The notes beneath the pieces were generated by a model, which saw only the letters and a program-made list of their open reading frames with translations, searched no databases and was not told the DNA's origin. From the NCBI GenBank assembly GCA_035236585.1, contig CP141132.1, positions 63,523,880-63,587,879 on the forward strand: a stretch of 64,000 bases of DNA, written 5' to 3'. Below, in pieces: positions 38,620 through 51,040 of the stretch. Position numbers and translations under genes: made by a program. Origin of the DNA: Warburgia ugandensis (taxonomy: Eukaryota > Streptophyta > Magnoliopsida > Canellales > Canellaceae). Positions within the stretch are counted from its first letter, which is position 1; each line of letters opens with the position of its first letter.

Positions 38620-38624
38620 GATAG
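38620..38624. repeat. Inner solo-LTR target duplication, left copy (GATAG)
   Basis: Identical to 41254-41258. Confidence 0.88.
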
Positions 38625-41253
38625 TGTGACGACCCGGGTTTTTATATGACGCAATTTTGATAAAAATTTGAGATCTCTTGTTTTATAAGTATGAAATGCA
38701 TGAAAATCTTTTTGTTTTGGAAAACAATCTTTCATAAAAACCTCGAGTGTCAAAACATATTCTCAAATTATCTAGCCATGGTAAAGTGTTAAATCAACAT
38801 TATTCCCAAGAAAGTGTTAGTCATAGCCTCAGCTATTAGAGAGTAACTACAATCAAGTAACATTGAAAGATAAGGTAGGGGTTTACTTACTTGCACTTAG
38901 TCTGGGTGTCTTTTATCACAAACGTTCCTTGCCCTTAAGTATTTACTTTGTGTCTGAAAAATGTTGAAGATTGGGTGAGTATATACTATACTCAGTAGGA
39001 GCCTATCACTACTAGTTTTATAATGCATGAGATATTTCAAAATCATATGACCTTTCAAATCATGTGCATGTGTGAATACTCAAGTTCAATATCGATATTA
39101 AAATCCATTGTCAAATTGAAATACTAATGACTTAAAGGATCACATAATCCAAAATCAAAAGTATCATATACATATATATCATAACATTATGATATGCATA
39201 AGATGCTTCATTGAATCCAACTCATGGATATCTAGTATGGTATGGTCGACCAACCTCATATCATGCCATATGCAATGCAAATAAGTCCACAAAACCATAG
39301 GGTCCAACTATGCCCACGACCTCCTCGCCATGTCGTCTCCAGGTACCTGAGGACACTCGGTCATACCCTCAACGGGGCCTGTGACACGTCGACCCAGTGC
39401 TGTGAGACCAGTGGTAGCCCCCTGTACCACATGCAGTTGACGTAGGGACGTTGCCCTTTTTGGGCGTGGTACCCATCCACCTAATATTGGTAGAGGCTGG
39501 AGGCCAACCCAAACCTCTCGGCATAGTACCCACGAGCTTATCAGCCCAAATCATAATCAGATCAAACAAGCGAAAACCTCTCTTTTTTTTCAAAACCTGT
39601 CCTCTTCGGGTCCCTCACAATTGCCTGGCCCTCGGCACTCCAGCGTCTTTTGGTAACCCTCAAGGACATGCAATTTTTGCAAGAACTTAATGCTCACAAA
39701 TCATGCAATGTATGCAATAGTTTGCAAAACATATCTATGCATAATGTATATGCAATTATTTACAAAACATGTCTATGCATAAAGCATTTATCACATGCAT
39801 GCTGAATTAAGTCATGATAAACAAGTCATATACTTAAAACATGTATTCTCAAAACAATCATAGTTCTTTTAAAAGAATCTAGTAGTGATAGAGCACCTAC
39901 TTGGCTAGGTCGCGCTAACCCCTTTGTTCTCGTACGCTCCTGAACATGGTTTGGGGAATCAAGGTTATTTTGGCTTATCTTTTATGGGTTTTAGAGTGGT
40001 TGGTCTTATTACTTAGGCATTAAGGGTCCATCCCTATGCCTATGGGTGTCCTAAGGTCTTAATTGGGCCTTGGTATCATCAGTTTTCCAAAGGTCTAGCA
40101 GTCATGCCCCACCATCCTATTCTAAGGATCATGCCCACCTTTGATTGGGCCTTGATCAGGGATTTTATAGTTTGAGTGTGTCCGCATCATTGACTCAGAC
40201 ACAACACCTTTTGCGGCTCCTTTATCGGAGCTCTAGATCTCAAGTTATAAGCTTTTTAATGTCACACGTACATAAGGACCTTAAGAGTGAAAAGGCAGAA
40301 TGCTAGCGCGCTGCGCGTCAGTGGCATGCGCCCATCTTTTCTTAACAAGCGAAAAATCCCAGATCGCTAGCGCGTTGCGCGTCTGCGGCATGCGCCTCAA
40401 CGGGTGCATCTACAAACGCGCTGGATTTTCCCGCCCGTCTTTCCCTTTTGCGGGCACCTCCACGGACGCGCCCGTTTGGTTCTCTCAGACACGGTCGACG
40501 CGTCTCGTTCTGTTTGGAACATTCTGTTTGTTGGGGAACTGGGGCATCCTCAGGACACCCTGGTTTGACCCTGTCGAACCAGTGCTGCCCAAGGATCATC
40601 CCTAGGTCCTTGGTGACTCTCCAGGGCTCTATTTTGCATGATTTTTCATGCAAAAACTTAGGGAAACTGAGCCTAGGACTACTGTGAAGACGGGTTTTGA
40701 GGGATCTTAGGCATACCTGGCTCGTTGCTAGGTTTTTCTCCTCGTTTCTCCTCTTGGTTGCTTCTCCAAAATGGGTTTTCTTCAAGCTTTTGGGCTGCTA
40801 TTAGAGGCGCCCAAGAGCTCTATTTATAGAGCTATAAGAGGGTTTTAGAGGGGGCTCTCACCGCCGTTGAATGGCGGTGGAAAAACCTCCAGAATGGCGG
40901 TGATTTCTCCTCCAATCACCGCCATTCTAGAACCCTCTAGGAGGTCGAAATGAAGGGTGCCCGTATCAAAACGGGCCGCTGTATTTTGCAGGCTAAATCC
41001 GTTTTTTAATAAAAATTATATTTTTGCCCCTGAACTTCAAAGGGCCATAACTTGCTCATTTTAACTCCGTTTTGGGTGATTTTGGTCTTGTTGGATTCCT
41101 TTTTCTGAGACGCACTAATGGTACCATTTTTAGGACTAAATTTTTGGGTTCAATCAAGATGAATAGTGAAATGACCAAAATACCCTTATTTCCAAAAAGT
41201 GACTTTTCATTGCTAACTTGGGATTTTAATGTTACAAAATTGGAGTCATTACA
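38625..41253 (-). mobile_element. Inner solo LTR, opposite strand, same family
   Basis: 2629 bp. On the minus strand it starts TGTAATGACTCC (41253 side) and ends GGGTCGTCACA (38625 side), with GATAG duplications on both sides. It is an inverted copy of the outer LTR; shared landmarks are AAAATGAGCAAGTTATGGC, the GGCGGTGGAAA blocks, the TATA box, WFDRVKPG-coding sequence, GGTTGATCGAC/GTCGACC-ATG-rich part and GATAAGGTAGGGGTTTACTT. A direct 31-bp duplication around GCTAGCGCG-TGCGCGTC (40302-40332 and 40366-40396) is found only here. Confidence 0.88.
40817..40829 (-). promoter_or_regulatory. TATA box of the inner solo LTR
   Basis: CTATAAATAG on the minus strand in the position equivalent to 36747-36758. 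Confidence 0.6.
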
Positions 41254-41258
41254 GATAG
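41254..41258. repeat. Inner solo-LTR target duplication, right copy (GATAG)
   Basis: Right partner of 38620-38624. Confidence 0.88.
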
Positions 41259-41635
41259 ACTCCTGCTAAGTATAGTGTATACTCACTTAATCCTGAACAT
41301 TTTTCAGATACAAGTAAACACTTAAGGATAGGATACATCCATGACAGAGAACGTCCAAATTAAGTACAAGTAAGTAAACCCCTACCTTATCTTTCAGTAA
41401 ATGATACTTGATTGTAGTTACTCTCTGTAGTTGAGGCTGTGACTAACACTTTCTTGGGAATAGAGTTGATTTAAAACTATGCCATGGCTATATGATTTGA
41501 AAATGTGTTTTGACACTCGAGGTTTTATATGAAAGATTGCTTTCCAAAACAAAAGATTTTCATGCATTTCATATTTTTAAAGCAAGAGCTCACCTTTTTA
41601 TGAAATTGCATCATATAAAACCCAGGTCGTCATAG

Positions 41636-42561
41636 TTTTACTATCCATAATTTGTTTTTACATGATGAGCTGGTTAACTGAAATACAATACATTTGGTTG
41701 AGAAAATAGTCGAGGTGTGTATGTGCTTAGTAATGAAGTTATTAATGGTTTGAAATGACTGACATGTAGTTTAATTGAGTACTACTTTGAATTTTAAAGT
41801 AATCATATGTTACTTGATTTGTCAAGTATGATGCAGATTTAGCGGATGATATACATACATACATATATACATGTGTGCTTATGAAGCATTCCATGTGATG
41901 GCTTGTGGCCATGTGATTTTGTCATTAGAAAAACCTTTCTTTAAAACATTGTATGTGTATGCTATGATTTCAATTTTGTAGTATTGGTTTATCTACTAAG
42001 TATGTTGTATACTCACCCCACCATTTTCACCACAAGTCAGCTATAAAAGAATTAGAAAGGAGATTGAAGTTCTCATAAAGACCATTTGTCAACTAAAGAG
42101 GATAGGTTGTGAGGTAATATAAAGTTTTATTAAGAAACTCAATCGTGTTGACTATCATGTAATTGTGTTAATCTTATATGTGATTTAATTTGTAATTGGG
42201 TCATGTTTGATAATTCTTGGGAATGTTAAATGTATTTTAAAAGGAGACGAAGTCTCCAATCATGTTTTAAAATTCAAATAAATGTTTATTAGGTACTTTG
42301 CATCACATGTGTTAAATGTCTATTATCTAAAAAATAGAGAAAACTCTACTATATTTTTGGTAGAAATGTGGCATTCATCTCATCAAAATTCCTTGTTTTG
42401 AAAAAAGAAAAATGACACTCATGGTTTTTATGAATGAACTTAAAATAAAAAGATTCTTCTGCAATTATTTGATTTTCTAAAATAGTTTTCAATAGAGATA
42501 GATCTCACTATGTAAATGTCTTTTATATTTAAAAATGCATTTAAAAACCCGAGTCATCATA
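41636..42561 (+). repeat. 3' LTR of gypsy element, block 3 (end)
   Basis: Matches 8800-9740 of the 5' LTR (ACTAT-CATAATTTGTTTTTACAT, GAGAAAATAGTCGAGGTGT, the short ACAT run near 41851, CTCAATC-TGTTGACTATCAT). Ends GAGTCATCATA, equivalent to the 5' LTR end TCTCACA. Confidence 0.87.
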
Positions 42562-43885
<1,324 letters not shown>

Positions 43886-44132
43886 CTTTAATAAGTTTTG
43901 CTATGCAAAACTATGTTTTTTTAAAATTTTTAACATGTGCATGTATGATTCTAAGATCATGAATCTATCCTATGTTAGCAACCAAGTTCTTTCATTATTC
44001 CTTATTTCCTATTATCAAGTTGATTGATAAATGAAAATAGATCATGCCCCAAATATCTTTTCAATGGGATGATACTAGCCCTCTATATGTGTTTATGTAT
44101 ATAGAGGAAAGAGATACATATAACATCTTCTA

Positions 44133-44230
44133 ATGTAAGGTAAGATTGCGTACTATTGGCCATTATGATGCACCTCTTCCTCAAACCCCACATATGTAGG
44201 CACTTTGTGCACCAGGCTGCCACTTTTTTA
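44133..44230 (+). mobile_element. Au-type SINE, 5'-truncated, plus strand
   Basis: TGTAAGGTAAGATTGCGTAC, a CTTCCTCAAACCCCACAT block, GTAGGCACTTTGTGCACC and AGGCTGCCACTTTTTT match the 3' body of Au SINEs. The tRNA-like head is missing. Flanks (ATACATATAACAT and TATACATGTAATAT) are alike but not a clean duplication. Confidence 0.8.
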
Positions 44231-44683
44231 TATACATGTAATATATTATGTACATATGGACATTGATATGTATATAATATAGTACATATATAAATAGCTA
44301 ATACTGAAGTGTTTCCATTATATAGATTTAGAGATTAGCTTCACAATATATATAATATATGAGCATAAGGAGCAATCTCTCAAGCTAAAGAAGTAGATTG
44401 GGGATACAATTGATTCCTAACAATGTAATGATGTCTAATATCTCCAAGTTAAAGAATGTATATCCACATTTTAAGAATTATGAAAATATGATATGAATAT
44501 AATATACAATTATATAATTTCTATTCCTATGCATTGCTAAAACATTTTTTTCCATGCAGTCTGTTTATATTTATACGTTCAAATCTTATTTGTTGTTCTA
44601 ATCATAGGCATCACCCAGGACACTTGCTAGTAAAGGATCCTATAAACTTAAAGACAAATGTTATAGCAAAGGTCTGCGTCTCT
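44231..44683. other. AT-rich intergenic DNA
   Basis: Nothing recognised. Confidence 0.6.
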
Positions 44684-45420
44684 AGAAGTGCCCAATATCT
44701 TACATGAAGGAGGTCCTCCTTAGGATAATCTAACCCATTCATCTCAATAATTTCTCTAGTTTTGGATGGCTAAAAGTTCAAAAACACATTGATTTGGCAA
44801 TTCTAGCTTCTTAGAATGAGGAGTGCTAAACTAAAGTGCTTATTAGCAGTTGGACTCAAATGGCTCTCACTTTTTGTTTGAAGGGGCCTGCCTTTAGATG
44901 ATCTACCACATTCATTTGATTGCTTTGGGTTTGGATATCTAGTAGCCTAAAGATCATGTTGGTTGGATAGTTATAATGTGTAAAGAGTAATTCTTTTTAT
45001 GAATAGTTGTAAACAATGTTCTAAATTCATAGACAAAAAACATGAGGTTTAAGAATCTAATCTTTCTCATTTTTTATTTTCAAGATAACCAAAGCAGGAG
45101 CAATTAGATGAACCAGTGGGATTTTCCAACTGTGGGTCCTTGCATGCATATTGTTAAAGCACTTTGAGTCACAAGTGCTTATAAGCGCTTTGGTTTAGCA
45201 TTCCATTCTTAAAAATTGTACTTTTGATTACATGAAATGAATGGTTAAAAACTCTTTATGGAAAGGATTTAGATTCTACTAATAAAACATGGTCTTTAGG
45301 ATGCTAAATTCTTGCAATCATCAGTGAGTACTGAAAGCTAGAGCAATTAAATGAATGGGTGGAGTCATCCTAAGATGGGTGGCTTAGTGCAAAACGTGAG
45401 GGTGCTTCTTGGGCCTAGAT
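44684..45420. repeat. Foldback/MITE-like element with double inverted arms
   Basis: The left arm (44684-44860) and right arm (45160-45420) are inverted copies: AGTGCTAAACTAAAGTGCTTAT against ATAAGCGCTTTGGTTTAGCATTC, and CCTTAGGATAATCTAACCCA against TGGGTGGAGTCATCCTAAG. Inner stretches (44875-44960 and 45060-45150) repeat the same theme (GATCTACCACATTCATTTGATTGCTTTGG against CAAAGCAGGAGCAATTAGATGAA). The whole could fold as a long hairpin. It has no ORF. Superfamily and exact ends are not certain. Confidence 0.65.
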
Positions 45421-48400
45421 TTATTTATTTATTTATTCAAAATCTAGAAATCTACTTTTTTTCCTATCATTGAAAATGGTTTCCTTATTCTTAGAAAACC
45501 CAATTTTCATTTCATCTTTCCTCTACCAAGTAGGTTATTAGACATTTTTCTTTTCCTTTGATATCCTGAAAAAATAAGAGGCAATCTAACTAGTGTTCTA
45601 CTATCATAAGTCTTTGATCTACTTGAAATCACACCAACAAGGAACTGCCACTTTTAACATCCACCATGCCTAACAAGGAAAGGTTCCTGTTGCCTTGGAC
45701 CAACTACACTAGACCGCTTTTCACTACAGTTATTTGAGGCTCTAGTTTGAAATTAACTCTACAATTTAGATACAATTAGCATCTAGCCCAACAAATTCAG
45801 TTTTTTCACAAGTTGATTTCCAACTTCTAAAATGATTTTCATTAGCCCCTGATGTTGGAGACTACCAGTTTTGATTGTCATTGGAAGTAGTTTGGCCATT
45901 TCAACTTCCCACTTAATGGTAAATATTAACAGCTTTCTTCCCAAGGGCTTATGAAAAAACCATTTTAAGATTAGAGGGCAACTTATGAACAAAATGGATT
46001 TGAGGGACTGATTGCAAACTGGACTATTATTTAATTTGATGAAGAATAAAATTGAGATAAGTTAGTGGAAGACTATTTCCTACACTAATGGGCGTGTAAA
46101 GAATTTGACACCCTACTTTTTCATGTACATTGACTTCCTTTGATAGATATAAGTTGTTCACTTTGTTTAGAATGCCTTGGATATGTTGTATACCAAATTT
46201 CAAGACTATTGGATTCTTATACTATGTTATAAGAGTTGACAACACAAGCATTGATTTTTCATGGGTCAACTATTTTGGGTACAAAAACATGTTGAACGGT
46301 TAAGAATATTTCAAATGAAGTTACTATCTATTAAATTAAGCGGAGCATGAACTTCTTTTTGGCCCATGAGCACTTTCTCTTACCAGGACTACAAAACTTT
46401 ATGTTTGGTTATTTTGACTCTTCTAAGGAATAAGATAGGATTTCTCTTCATTTATCAAATTGTAATTTACCCTTTTTAAGGTTTCCCTTCATTTATTGGC
46501 TCTCCTTTGTGTCATAGGAGTTTGCTCCTCATAGTGGTTATGTTCTTATCTTTTATTATAAAAAGGAACCTTGGTAAACTTTTAGAGAGACTCCTTGAGC
46601 ATGTAGAGTCTTAAACCCTATGCTACAAGGCTTTGGTGATTTTATCATCATCATCTTCTTCTTCTTCTTCTTCTTCTTCTTCTTCTTTCTTTTAAGATAA
46701 AAAAGAACTCTAGTAACCACAAAGAGAGACACCTTGACTGTGCACACAATCGATGCATGGCCTTGAACCTTGGTTGACCAGATGAGAGATGACTCATAAT
46801 TTTGAACCCTGGTCACTTAGGTGACAGACTCCTCTTTGCGTCACTGCAATGGAAGGCTGAAACTTTCCAAACCCTTCAATTACTTTTTCTCTTAGCTGCT
46901 ATTCAAGTCCATAATTGTATGTCTATTTGGCTTGATCAAGACCAATACCCTTTGAAAAACAGCTCATTTGGGTCACATCATCGTCCTTGGTGATAATTGA
47001 AGCGTGAAACTTCCTCTCAAGAAAATTCTCAATCCCTAATTATACCCTAATAATTCAAAGGATAGGAAATCTTATCCTAGTGCCAAATAGCTTACAGCAA
47101 TGCAGAAACAACATGCAAAAAAATATCCTAGATTTCAAAATTGAAAGTTTCCCATAAAATGAAGAAGAAATTGACCCCAAAAATTCCACTTTCTGGGTAT
47201 TGGCTTCATTTAGGAATCTAATAAATTGGTAAATTAGTCTCTAACATAACATATGTATCTTAGATTACTTTGAAGACTAAACCTATAGTAATTAGGTGAG
47301 CCACTTTAATTAAGACAGTTGAGATAAGGTTCAGAAGCCAATGATAATACAAGTATTAAAGTAACCTATTTCACGCACCAATTAGCCTCATAAGATAACA
47401 CTCAAGCTAAACTAATGCAAGCCATTATTGTGATAGGTTTAATAACCTCAATAAACTGAGCAAATGCCTTCTAACATAATGACACAAGAAGGCCCTTTCT
47501 TACGCGTTCAACATTCAAAAACAAAACGTCAACTTCTGAGTAATCTGTTTTTCAAAAATTGCTTAAGGTCTTTTAGTCCATAATTGACTGATTTAGGTAG
47601 CATGAGAAAAATATAAAGTTTTTCATTAAATAATGCAAAAAATAGGCCATTGAAGTCGAACCGTATGGCAAGCAAAGATCATAAGCACTCGTATGGTATA
47701 AATTAAAGCAGAGTTCTCAATAAAACAATACCTCGCTGAATGAATATAAAAACTAAAAGTTTACATATGATAACAATGTGTAAATGGTCGAGGGATGATA
47801 CTCTGAAGAGCCTTAACCACAACTCAATCTGAGGCACCTTCTTAACCCTGCCAACTGTCCCACTTAACGCGCGTACGAATGGTCGTTGGCAAACTCTTTT
47901 GACCGATGATAGGGAATTAACGGAAGTTTTCAGATCTCGATACAAAAAGCAATTGAAAATTTTCAGCTTTTCTCGTCTTCTTCCTTTGTCCAGCAAAGAC
48001 TAAAGTAGTGAGAACTCCATTGATCTGTGAAAGAATGCACTACCTTTTATTGTTGCTGAACCCATTGAAGGCGAGAAAATGGGGTTTTGTGAAAGAATCC
48101 CTAGAACCCAATGAACCATGATAACTCCATTGATGCATGAATCGTGGGTTTCTTCTATAGAATGCCCTAATCTGCCCTAAACCTTGAGAATTCCATTTGA
48201 TTCACGATTTCTGTCTGTGCTTTGCATGCATAAAACAAAGCAACATATATTTTACTTAATTTCCATTGGAACCTTTTTACAGTGATCTAGGTTAAGCCTT
48301 TTGAAAGTTTTTTGCTTTCAGTTACCCTTTTTGTTTCCATGAAACCATCCATTGTTGCTTCAAATTTAACTGCTCTCCCAGCACAACCTCAGCCAGCACA

Positions 48401-48599
48401 TGTGGCATGGAACTGCAGAAAGCCTAACCATCTTTTTAGGAGAAATGATCAGCACGCGAAATTGTTTCTTGTCTTTGTTCTGGATTTTGGATAACAATAA
48501 ATTCCATCAATCTTGCTCAAATGCTTACCATGTTATGGATTTCTCTAGGCAACAAGAAATGCTAATTTTTCTACTGAGTTTCAGACTTTGGATGAAAGA
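45421..48599. other. Intergenic, no confident gene
   Basis: Contains an (ATTT)n stretch near 45421-45437 and a (TTC)n tract at about 46650-46689. The minus-strand 97-codon ORF at 47703-47996 has a basic start but no recognised domain, and I do not call it. Nothing else was recognised. Confidence 0.55.
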
Positions 48600-48818
48600 A
48601 ACTTTAGCGCAACGGTAAAAATTATCGTGGTGTGAACTAAACTTTAGCGCAACGGTAAAAATTGTCGTCGTGTGAACTTGAAGTTACGAATTTAAGACGT
48701 GAAAATAGCCACTTACGAAATACAGAATAAGGCTGTGTATTTTAGGTTCTTATGATTTGTCCCTTTTCAAACCCCGTATAGGTAAAAGCTTCGTATACTA
48801 GAACTGTTCCTTTTTTCG
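48600..48818 (+). mobile_element. Au-type SINE with duplicated head
   Basis: A diverged copy with the full layout: a TAGCGCAACGG box A, a GAAGTTACGAATTTAAGAC stretch in the box B place, GTGAAAATAGCC, AATAAGGCTGTGTATTTTAGG, CCCTTTTCAAACCCCGTATA and a T run. The first 40 bp (AACTTTAGCGCAACGG and onward) occur twice in tandem, at 48600-48639 and 48640-48678, so box A is present twice. No target duplication recognised. Confidence 0.78.
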
Positions 48819-49449
48819 TTCCAAACCTAAGCGACATGTGAGAAAGAAGAACATTAGATTAACAAAACTTCACTTTCCTGTACGGTCAAAATCATTTTTT
48901 TTCCATCCTTTCATGGGTTGCAGCTACATAACTGGTCTGAGTTACGTGGGACAGGTGTCACGGTGAGACAGCACCTCCCTCCAAGACGCTGTTTAAGCGT
49001 CTCGGAATATCAGTTCGAGGATGTCAGATTGAAAGCGGTAAAAGTGTGATGTGGAGGTGAGGACGAAAGAGGAATCAACAGGGGAACAAAGGTGAAACTG
49101 AAAAGGCAAAATTTAATATAGGTTTTGAGGGGTACATTGGAAAGGACCCCACTGTACTATCACGAAGTTCCATCGCTATGGCGTGGCTCCCACACTCACT
49201 GGCATTGTATGTGCCCTTGCTAAAGCGAGGTCGGCTAAGGACTCCTACTAAAAGCCCTTGGCTCCCCTTTCCCCGCCCATCCCCCCAGGCTCTCGCCCTC
49301 TCTCCCCCTAACAATTTTATATTCTTCCAATCAAAGTCTTCATCTTCCCCAATATAAAGAACCTCTTTGTATATATGACTGACTACATCAATTGAGTTAG
49401 CTCCCAAATCCTTTTCTTCTCTGCTTTCCCAATGGGAGTACCTCGATGG

Positions 49450-49481
<32 letters not shown>

Positions 49482-49987
49482 AATTTTGCCAATCAAAACC
49501 TTTCTTCTTCTCCACTGACGAAACACCCACAGCCGTATGACTGATTCCCTGTATTGCCTCGATTGCCGTGGTTCTTCAATCTTTTCTTCTTGTTCTCCCA
49601 CTTGGGATACGTTATTGACACTCTGTACCTCTCTGTCTCTCTCCCCCTGTGTGACATTTTATCAGTTAGTCCAATCAAAGCTCTACCTCTTGCCCAATGA
49701 GAAAACTGATTGTATGTACAACTTGCTGCCTCTATTAATGTAGCTACCCAATCTCTCTAATATATTCTCCCCGTCCTTCCTTAACAAATAGGGATACTTC
49801 GTTGCCTCCCTGTTTCCTCTATCTCTGTTCTATGATCTGTGAAAGAACCTGACGACATTTGAATTACAGACAAGCTAGATTCTGACGCTAGCTTGGTGTA
49901 GAGAGGGAGCTACTTCCAATACAAAAAGAGTACTCGCAGCATTCTCTTTCTGCCACAAGGTGACTGAAATAGACCCTCAAAACAAAA
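48819..49987 (+). promoter_or_regulatory. Upstream region of the AP2/ERF gene
   Basis: No ORF is credible here; those on the minus strand (49075-49678) come from pyrimidine-rich and CA/TC repeat sequence ((TC)n then (CA)n at 49450-49481). Candidate core elements are TATATATG near 49370 and AATATATT near 49759, neither well placed enough to fix the transcription start. TACGTGGG near 48945 contains an ACGTG core of G-box/ABRE type. A perfect 8-bp-arm inverted repeat (CAAGCTAG/CTAGCTTG) lies at 49871-49895. Confidence 0.4.
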
Positions 49988-50011
49988 ATGGCATCCATGC
50001 AGATGCACTAG
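49988..50011 (+). CDS. Possible 7-codon upstream ORF
   Basis: ATG at 49988 in a strong context (A at -3, G at +4) followed by six codons and TAG: MASMQMH. It lies 91 bp before the AP2/ERF start codon and all three of its ATGs share one stop. If the transcript starts upstream, it could lower translation of the main ORF. The leader is not experimentally defined here, so this is a prediction. Confidence 0.35.
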   Translation: MASMQMH

Positions 50012-50102
50012 AAACTCATTATTCCATACTTCAATCGGCTAACACTTCAGCAAATTTTCACAATTTGGGTTTCATTCCATCTTCCAAATCCATCAATCAA
50101 CC

Positions 50103-50741
50103 ATGGTTGATCCACCACATTCGGAAGAGAGCAGCAGCAATTCCATCTCATCTTCGTCTCCATCGTCACCTTCTTCTTCCTTCTCCCAATCTACTCAGAA
50201 CCCAGCTCAAATCCATCAGAAACAAACGGACCCGGATGCCAAAAAGATAGAAAGAAACAGAGATTGCAGCAAACACCCAGTATACAGAGGAGTCCGAATG
50301 CGCAACTGGGGCAAATGGGTATCAGAAATCCGCGAACCACGAAAGAAATCCAGGATCTGGTTAGGAACCTTCCCAACTCCGGAAATGGCTGCTCGAGCCC
50401 ACGATGTTGCGGCACTTAACATCAAAGGTAATTCAGCGATTCTCAACTTCCCGGAACTCGCCGAGTCATTGCCGCGTCCGGCTACTCTTTCCCCACGAGA
50501 CGTTCAAGCTGCCGCCGCGAAAGCGGCCGCCATGGAAGAATTGACTTCTTCTGTAGCCGTTGCCCCTATTTCGACGCCGGAGGAATTGACCGAGATCGTC
50601 GAGCTTCCTCGACTCGGCGGGAGTTTTGACTCGCCCGAGTCGTCAAATGAGTATGTATTTGTCGACTCGTATGACAGATGGCTTTATGGCTCGGCACCTG
50701 GGATGGAGAGTGTGGATGATTCCTGGTTCTTCTCCGATTAG
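50103..50741 (+). CDS. AP2/ERF transcription factor, DREB A-4-like
   Basis: Single uninterrupted 212-codon ORF, intron-less as usual for DREB genes. The serine-rich N-terminus (residues 8-30) is followed by a basic stretch KKIERNR (47-53) that may serve nuclear import. The AP2 domain covers about residues 58-117: [39 protein letters not shown], and [10 protein letters not shown]. Valine 73 and glutamate 78 are the residues that mark the DREB type, which binds DRE/CRT (CCGAC) elements. [17 protein letters not shown] (129-145) right after the domain is typical of the A-4 group (TINY/ERF038-like). The acidic C-terminus (about 160-212), ending DDSWFFSD, is a likely activation region. The ATG at 50103 sits in a CCATGG context and gives the normal family length. 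Likely a stress or growth regulator in the nucleus; the exact orthologue cannot be named. Confidence 0.95.
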   Translation: MVDPPHSEESSSNSISSSSPSSPSSSFSQSTQNPAQIHQKQTDPDAKKIERNRDCSKHPVYRGVRMRNWGKWVSEIREPRKKSRIWLGTFPTPEMAARAHDVAALNIKGNSAILNFPELAESLPRPATLSPRDVQAAAAKAAAMEELTSSVAVAPISTPEELTEIVELPRLGGSFDSPESSNEYVFVDSYDRWLYGSAPGMESVDDSWFFSD

Positions 50742-51034
50742 TTATCGACGCCGGAGAATATCAACTTTTAGCTCTCTCAATTTTTTTAAGGGCTAAAAAC
50801 CGCTTGTAATCTTCTCTTTTCCTTGTTTTTTTGGTTTGTTTTGCCTTGTGCTTTGGTTTCTCTCTCTCTGTCTGTGGGTTGGTGTACCTCTTCTATAGGG
50901 GTGAATTAACTGTACAGCTTTAGTAAGGAAAGAGGAAAGTTGACATGAACTTCTGTTGTAGAGACATTAAAACCCTTCCTCTCTCTCTCTCTCGGCATCT
51001 CGGCATGTCTCTTTCTTTCTTGAGCTTAGATTTC

Positions 51035-51040
51035 AATAAA
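51035..51040 (+). promoter_or_regulatory. Candidate poly(A) signal of the AP2/ERF gene
   Basis: AATAAA about 290 bp after the stop codon in a T-rich region; the first canonical hexamer downstream. Confidence 0.5.

Larger units (their letters stand above)
36322..41635 (+). mobile_element. Outer solo LTR (about 2.7 kb) split by an inverted copy of itself
   Basis: Starts TGTAATGACTCC at 36322 and ends GGTCGTCATA at 41635 (CA to TA at the last step). Its own parts are 36322-38624 and 41254-41635. The flanks TTTTT (36317-36321) and GTTTT (41636-41640) fit a 5-bp duplication with one change, and the empty site is visible in the 5' LTR at about 8795-8805. No internal domain is present. This family is distinct from the gypsy LTR it sits in and has an unusually GC- and CpG-rich block (about 36950-37220). 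Confidence 0.85.

Noticed and set aside
40342..40785. Minus-strand 147-codon ORF in the inner solo LTR
   Set aside because: It is open partly because of GC content, no domain is recognised, and the outer copy lacks an equivalent full frame.
47703..47996. Minus-strand 97-codon ORF
   Set aside because: No motif and no flanking splice or promoter evidence; not strong enough to call a gene.
49075..49678. Minus-strand ORFs upstream of the AP2/ERF gene
   Set aside because: They span TC/CA simple repeats and lack domains; they are more likely promoter sequence.
49960..50250. Plus-strand 96-codon ORF overlapping the AP2/ERF start
   Set aside because: It begins with GTG, is out of frame with the AP2 domain and has no recognisable features.
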